This document shows, piece after piece, positions 5,165-8,196 of a DNA stretch of 8,196 nt. Position numbers and translations under genes: made by a program. How positions within the stretch are numbered: the stretch's first letter is position 1; each line of letters opens with the position of its first letter. Source of the DNA: Hyphomicrobiales bacterium. Its GTDB lineage: Bacteria > Pseudomonadota > Alphaproteobacteria > Rhizobiales > Aestuariivirgaceae. The notes below the pieces were generated by a model. The model saw only the letters and a list, made by a program, of their open reading frames with translations. It was not told the origin of the DNA and did not search any database. The stretch spans positions 1 through 8,196 of the forward strand of contig JAMOMM010000392.1 in the NCBI GenBank assembly GCA_027067085.1, in the 5' to 3' direction.

Positions 5165-5194
5165 TTGAAATTGCGCTAAAATTGCCCATATTTT
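5165..5194 (+). promoter_or_regulatory. Candidate nadE-gltX promoter
   Basis: TTGAAA (5165-5170) matches five of six -35 consensus bases. AT-rich -10-like sequence (CATATT or TATTTT, about 5187-5194) follows with a spacer of 16-18 bases. This would leave a leader of roughly 55-60 bases before the nadE ATG. No attenuator or riboswitch was recognised in it. Confidence 0.25.
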
Positions 5195-5258
5195 TAGACT
5201 TACTTGCAGCGATAATATTTATGATTGTACTCGCTCGTCAACAACGATAAAAGTTAGT

Positions 5259-6953
5259 ATGACTGATTTAAATTCGACTGACCAACTAACCATTGCTTTT
5301 GCCCAAGTCAATCCAACTGTTGGGGCGCTTGATGGCAACTTAGAGTTAGCGCGCCAAACCATTGCGGAATGCGCGGGTAAATCTGTTGACCTTGTATTGT
5401 TTCCAGAATTGTTTATCTGCGGTTATCCACCCGAAGATTTGGTATTAAAACAAGCCTTTGTTGAAGACTGTATGGAAACCATCAATGCGCTGGCAAGTGA
5501 TACAGCAGACAAGGCTTGCCCCGCGTTATTAGTCGGCACACCGTGGCTTGAAGGTGATAGTGTCTTTAACGCTGTATGCTTGCTTAACAATGGCAAAGTT
5601 GAAGCGGTACGCTGCAAATATGATTTACCCAATTATGGCGTGTTTGATGAAAAACGGGTGTTTTCCTGCGGTCCTATCCCTGGCCCGATCAATTTTAAAG
5701 GCGTACGCATTGGTGTGCCAATTTGTGAAGATATTTGGAACGATGAGGTTTGCGAGACTCTAGCTGAAACGGGCGCTGAAATGCTGCTCGTGCCCAATGG
5801 CTCGCCCTATGACCACCAGAAAGGCGACGTGCGTTTAAATATTGTTACCCAGCGCGTGGTCGAAAACAATTTGCCACTGGCCTATCTCAACCAAGTAGGT
5901 GGGCAAGATGAACTGGTATTTGATGGCGCTTCGTTTTGTTTAAATGCGGACAAATCATTGGCCTTTCAACAGCCGTGGTTTAGCCAAGATGTGTTGATTA
6001 CCACTTGGCGGCGCGGGCCAAAGGGCTGGGCATGTGAACCAAGCACAAAAGCTGTTGAGCCAGAACATTTACCAGCGATTTGGCAAGCATGTGTCCTTGG
6101 CCTAAAAGATTACGTCAACAAGAACCACTTTTCATCGGTGGTGCTGGGCTTATCAGGCGGTATTGATAGTGCTGTTGTTGCCGCCATGGCGGTTGATGGA
6201 TTGGGGGCTGACAAGGTCCATTGTGTAATGTTGCCGTTTGAGTACACGTCACCTGACAGCATTGCCGATGCCGCCGAGTGTGCTGACATGTTGGGCGTGC
6301 GCTATGATGTAGTGCCGATTGCCGAGCCTGTGGACGGGTTTACCAACGTGCTGACTAAAATGTTTGAAGGCACGGGCCAAGGGGTGACGGAAGAAAACAT
6401 TCAATCACGCACCCGCGGCACCATTTTGATGGCGATTTCCAACAAGTTTGGCTCGATGGTTTTAACCACGGGCAATAAGTCTGAAATGTCGGTGGGCTAT
6501 GCCACATTATATGGCGATATGAACGGTGGATTTAACCCGATCAAAGATGTTTATAAATGCCAAGTTTATGACATTGCGCGCATGCGAAACGAGCAAAAAC
6601 CTCAAGGTTGTCTTGGTCCAGATGGGGGGCCAGATGGTTTAGTCATGCCTGATCGTATTATCACTAAAGCGCCAAGTGCAGAATTGCGGCCCGATCAAAC
6701 CGATCAAGATTCATTGCCAGAATACGAAGTATTAGATGATATTTTAGAGCAATTGATCGAAGTGGAAGCCTCGCTTGATACCATTGTTAAACGTGGCCAT
6801 GACAAGCAAGTGGTTGAACGTATCCAACATCTATTGTACATCGCTGAATACAAACGCCGCCAGGCAGCACCGGGAGTTAAAATAACCACCCGCAGTTTTG
6901 GCAAAGAACGGCGCTATCCCATAACAAACGGCTTTCGAGATAAAACCTCATGA
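5259..6953 (+). CDS. nadE: Glutamine-dependent NAD+ synthetase (two-domain NadE)
   Basis: Catalyses the last step of NAD+ synthesis in the cytoplasm, amidating nicotinic acid adenine dinucleotide with ATP and ammonia taken from glutamine. The 564-residue protein has an N-terminal nitrilase-type glutaminase domain (about 10-260) with the triad Glu50 (LFPELFICGYPPEDL), Lys120 (KYDLPNYGVFDE) and Cys156 (VPICEDIW). The C-terminal synthetase domain (about 275-564) has the ATP pyrophosphatase P-loop LGLSGGIDSAV (296-306), ENIQSRTRG (379-387), TTGNKSE (404-410), GGFNPIKD (423-430) and the closing TTRSFGKERRYPITNGFRDK. All catalytic residues are present and the length is usual for the two-domain type. 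The ATG at 5259 has only a weak ribosome binding site, but it sits 9 residues before the conserved LTIAFAQVNPTVG. The stop overlaps the gltX start (ATGA), so the two genes form an operon with coupled translation. Confidence 0.97.
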   Translation: MTDLNSTDQLTIAFAQVNPTVGALDGNLELARQTIAECAGKSVDLVLFPELFICGYPPEDLVLKQAFVEDCMETINALASDTADKACPALLVGTPWLEGDSVFNAVCLLNNGKVEAVRCKYDLPNYGVFDEKRVFSCGPIPGPINFKGVRIGVPICEDIWNDEVCETLAETGAEMLLVPNGSPYDHQKGDVRLNIVTQRVVENNLPLAYLNQVGGQDELVFDGASFCLNADKSLAFQQPWFSQDVLITTWRRGPKGWACEPSTKAVEPEHLPAIWQACVLGLKDYVNKNHFSSVVLGLSGGIDSAVVAAMAVDGLGADKVHCVMLPFEYTSPDSIADAAECADMLGVRYDVVPIAEPVDGFTNVLTKMFEGTGQGVTEENIQSRTRGTILMAISNKFGSMVLTTGNKSEMSVGYATLYGDMNGGFNPIKDVYKCQVYDIARMRNEQKPQGCLGPDGGPDGLVMPDRIITKAPSAELRPDQTDQDSLPEYEVLDDILEQLIEVEASLDTIVKRGHDKQVVERIQHLLYIAEYKRRQAAPGVKITTRSFGKERRYPITNGFRDKTS

Positions 6954-8196
6954 CCAATAAATCAGTAAAAGTTCGCTTTGCCCCCTCACCTACGGGCCTT
7001 ATTCATATCGGCAATTCACGCACCGCAATTGTCAACTGGCTGCATGCGAAAAGCCAAGGTGGTAAATTTGTGTTGCGCTTTGATGATACGGATACGGCGC
7101 GCTCGAAACAAGAATATGCTGATGCGATTACAGAAGATGTTGCTTGGCTGGGCCTGACAACAGATGAAGTTTATTATCAATCAAAGCGGTTTGATTTATA
7201 TGATACCGCCAAAGATAAATTGATCGCAGACGGACGGCTTTACCGCTGCTATGAAACTGCCGATGAATTAGAACGCAAGCGCCGCCGTCAAATGGCAACA
7301 GGCAAGCCACCCGTTTATGATCGCACGGGATTAAACCTTAGTGATGATGAACGCGCCAAACTTGAAGCTGAAGGGCGCAAACCTCATTGGCGTTTTAAGC
7401 TAAGCGACAAAGTGGTTAAATCTGTTGACCTTATTCGCGGCGATCAAGCTGTGGATATGGCCAGCCTTTCTGACCCCGTTTTGATCCGCGAAGATGGCAC
7501 CTATCTTTATACCTTGCCATCTGTTGTTGATGATATTGATATGGGCATCACCGATGTTATTCGCGGTGAGGACCATGTGATTAACACCTCGGTTCAAATT
7601 GAAATTTTTGAGGCCCTTGGTGCCACCCCGCCAACCTTTGCTCACCATTCTTTGTTGGTTGGGGCTGACGGTAAAAGCCTGTCCAAACGCATTGGCTCGC
7701 TATCCATTGGCGGCATGCGTGAAATGGGTCTTGAAGCCATGGCGGTGGTTAGTCATGCAGCTTTGCTTGGCACCTCAGAGGCGATTGCCCCGTACCAAAA
7801 CATTGAAGATTTGGTTGAGCTGTTTAACATCTCAAAAATGTCACGCGCCCCTGCTCGTTTCGACATTGAAGAAGTTAAAATTCTCAATGCCAAATTATTG
7901 CACGACACACCACTGAGCAACGTGGCTGGGCGATTGGCTGATATGGGCGTAGATGCTGATGAAGAGTTTTGGCAAGCGGTACGCGGTAATATTTCAATCC
8001 TTTCCGATACCAAAATGTATTTCGACATGATTAAAGGTGACATTACACCCGTGATTGCCGATGAGGACAAAGACTTCATTGCCGAGGCCGCAACGGTTTT
8101 ACCTGACGGTGAGTTTGATGCCGGCACGTGGAAGGCTTGGACCTCGGCGGTTAAAGAAAAAACCGGCCGCAAAGGCAAAGGCTTATTCATGCCCTT
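6950..8196 (+). CDS. gltX: Glutamyl-tRNA synthetase, 3' end outside the window
   Basis: Class I aminoacyl-tRNA synthetase that attaches glutamate to its tRNA. The frame is open from the ATG at 6950 to the window edge, giving about 415 residues without a stop, so the C-terminal end is missing. Visible are VRFAPSPTGLIHIGNSRTA with the HIGH-type signature HIGN at 19-22, LRFDDTD (family ExDTD/DDTD motif), LYTLPSVVDDIDMGITDVIRGEDH, and KSLSKR (242-247) as the KMSKS-type loop. The usual cysteine-rich zinc site near residue 100 appears absent: only a lone Cys is seen in YRCYETADELERKRRR. This and RFDDTD point to the shorter of the two GluRS types often found together in alphaproteobacteria. Whether it charges only tRNA-Glu or also tRNA-Gln cannot be read here. 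It starts within the nadE stop codon (ATGA), in the same operon. Confidence 0.95.
   Translation, partial: MTNKSVKVRFAPSPTGLIHIGNSRTAIVNWLHAKSQGGKFVLRFDDTDTARSKQEYADAITEDVAWLGLTTDEVYYQSKRFDLYDTAKDKLIADGRLYRCYETADELERKRRRQMATGKPPVYDRTGLNLSDDERAKLEAEGRKPHWRFKLSDKVVKSVDLIRGDQAVDMASLSDPVLIREDGTYLYTLPSVVDDIDMGITDVIRGEDHVINTSVQIEIFEALGATPPTFAHHSLLVGADGKSLSKRIGSLSIGGMREMGLEAMAVVSHAALLGTSEAIAPYQNIEDLVELFNISKMSRAPARFDIEEVKILNAKLLHDTPLSNVAGRLADMGVDADEEFWQAVRGNISILSDTKMYFDMIKGDITPVIADEDKDFIAEAATVLPDGEFDAGTWKAWTSAVKEKTGRKGKGLFMP

Noticed and set aside
7753..8190. Minus-strand frame of 145 codons at the right edge
   Set aside because: Antisense shadow of gltX, whose plus-strand frame is open to the edge and carries the synthetase motifs.

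Overview
The window looks like a core-genome segment of an alphaproteobacterium, probably of the Hyphomicrobiales/Rhizobiales type. This rests on protein character only: an RluB with a long basic tail next to rsmD, a two-domain glutamine-dependent NAD+ synthetase directly followed by gltX, and a KPN_02809/YpfJ-type zinc peptidase. Base composition is moderate, not GC-rich. No mobile element, CRISPR array, tRNA or rRNA was seen.

Layout. Positions 6-1575 (minus strand) hold rluB and rsmD, two ribosomal RNA modification enzymes in an overlapping pair. A divergent intergenic region with two inverted repeats (about 1576-1803) separates them from a plus-strand membrane sugar-phosphate transferase (1804-3237), which starts polyprenyl-linked glycan synthesis and has no other glycan genes beside it here. 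Next come 553 bases without a recognisable gene (3238-3790). This stretch is rich in inverted repeats: at least five hairpin-capable elements, some with exchangeable arms, plus one 29-codon ORF with a good ribosome binding site. A small, very glycine-rich membrane protein gene follows (3791-4066) and ends at a strong bidirectional intrinsic terminator (4087-4120), shared with the convergent ypfJ (4146-5048, minus). A second divergent region with a G7 tract leads to nadE (5259-6953), whose stop codon overlaps the start of gltX by four bases (ATGA). gltX runs off the right edge.

Functionally, the left pair acts on rRNA maturation and the right pair on NAD+ production and tRNA charging. These are housekeeping roles. 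The middle holds an envelope glycan starter, an uncharacterised small membrane protein and a membrane-anchored peptidase.

I see no clear novel defence, toxin or biosynthetic system. The part least explained by known genes is 3238-3790. It could be a structured RNA, a set of operators, or decayed sequence, and the sequence alone does not decide between these.
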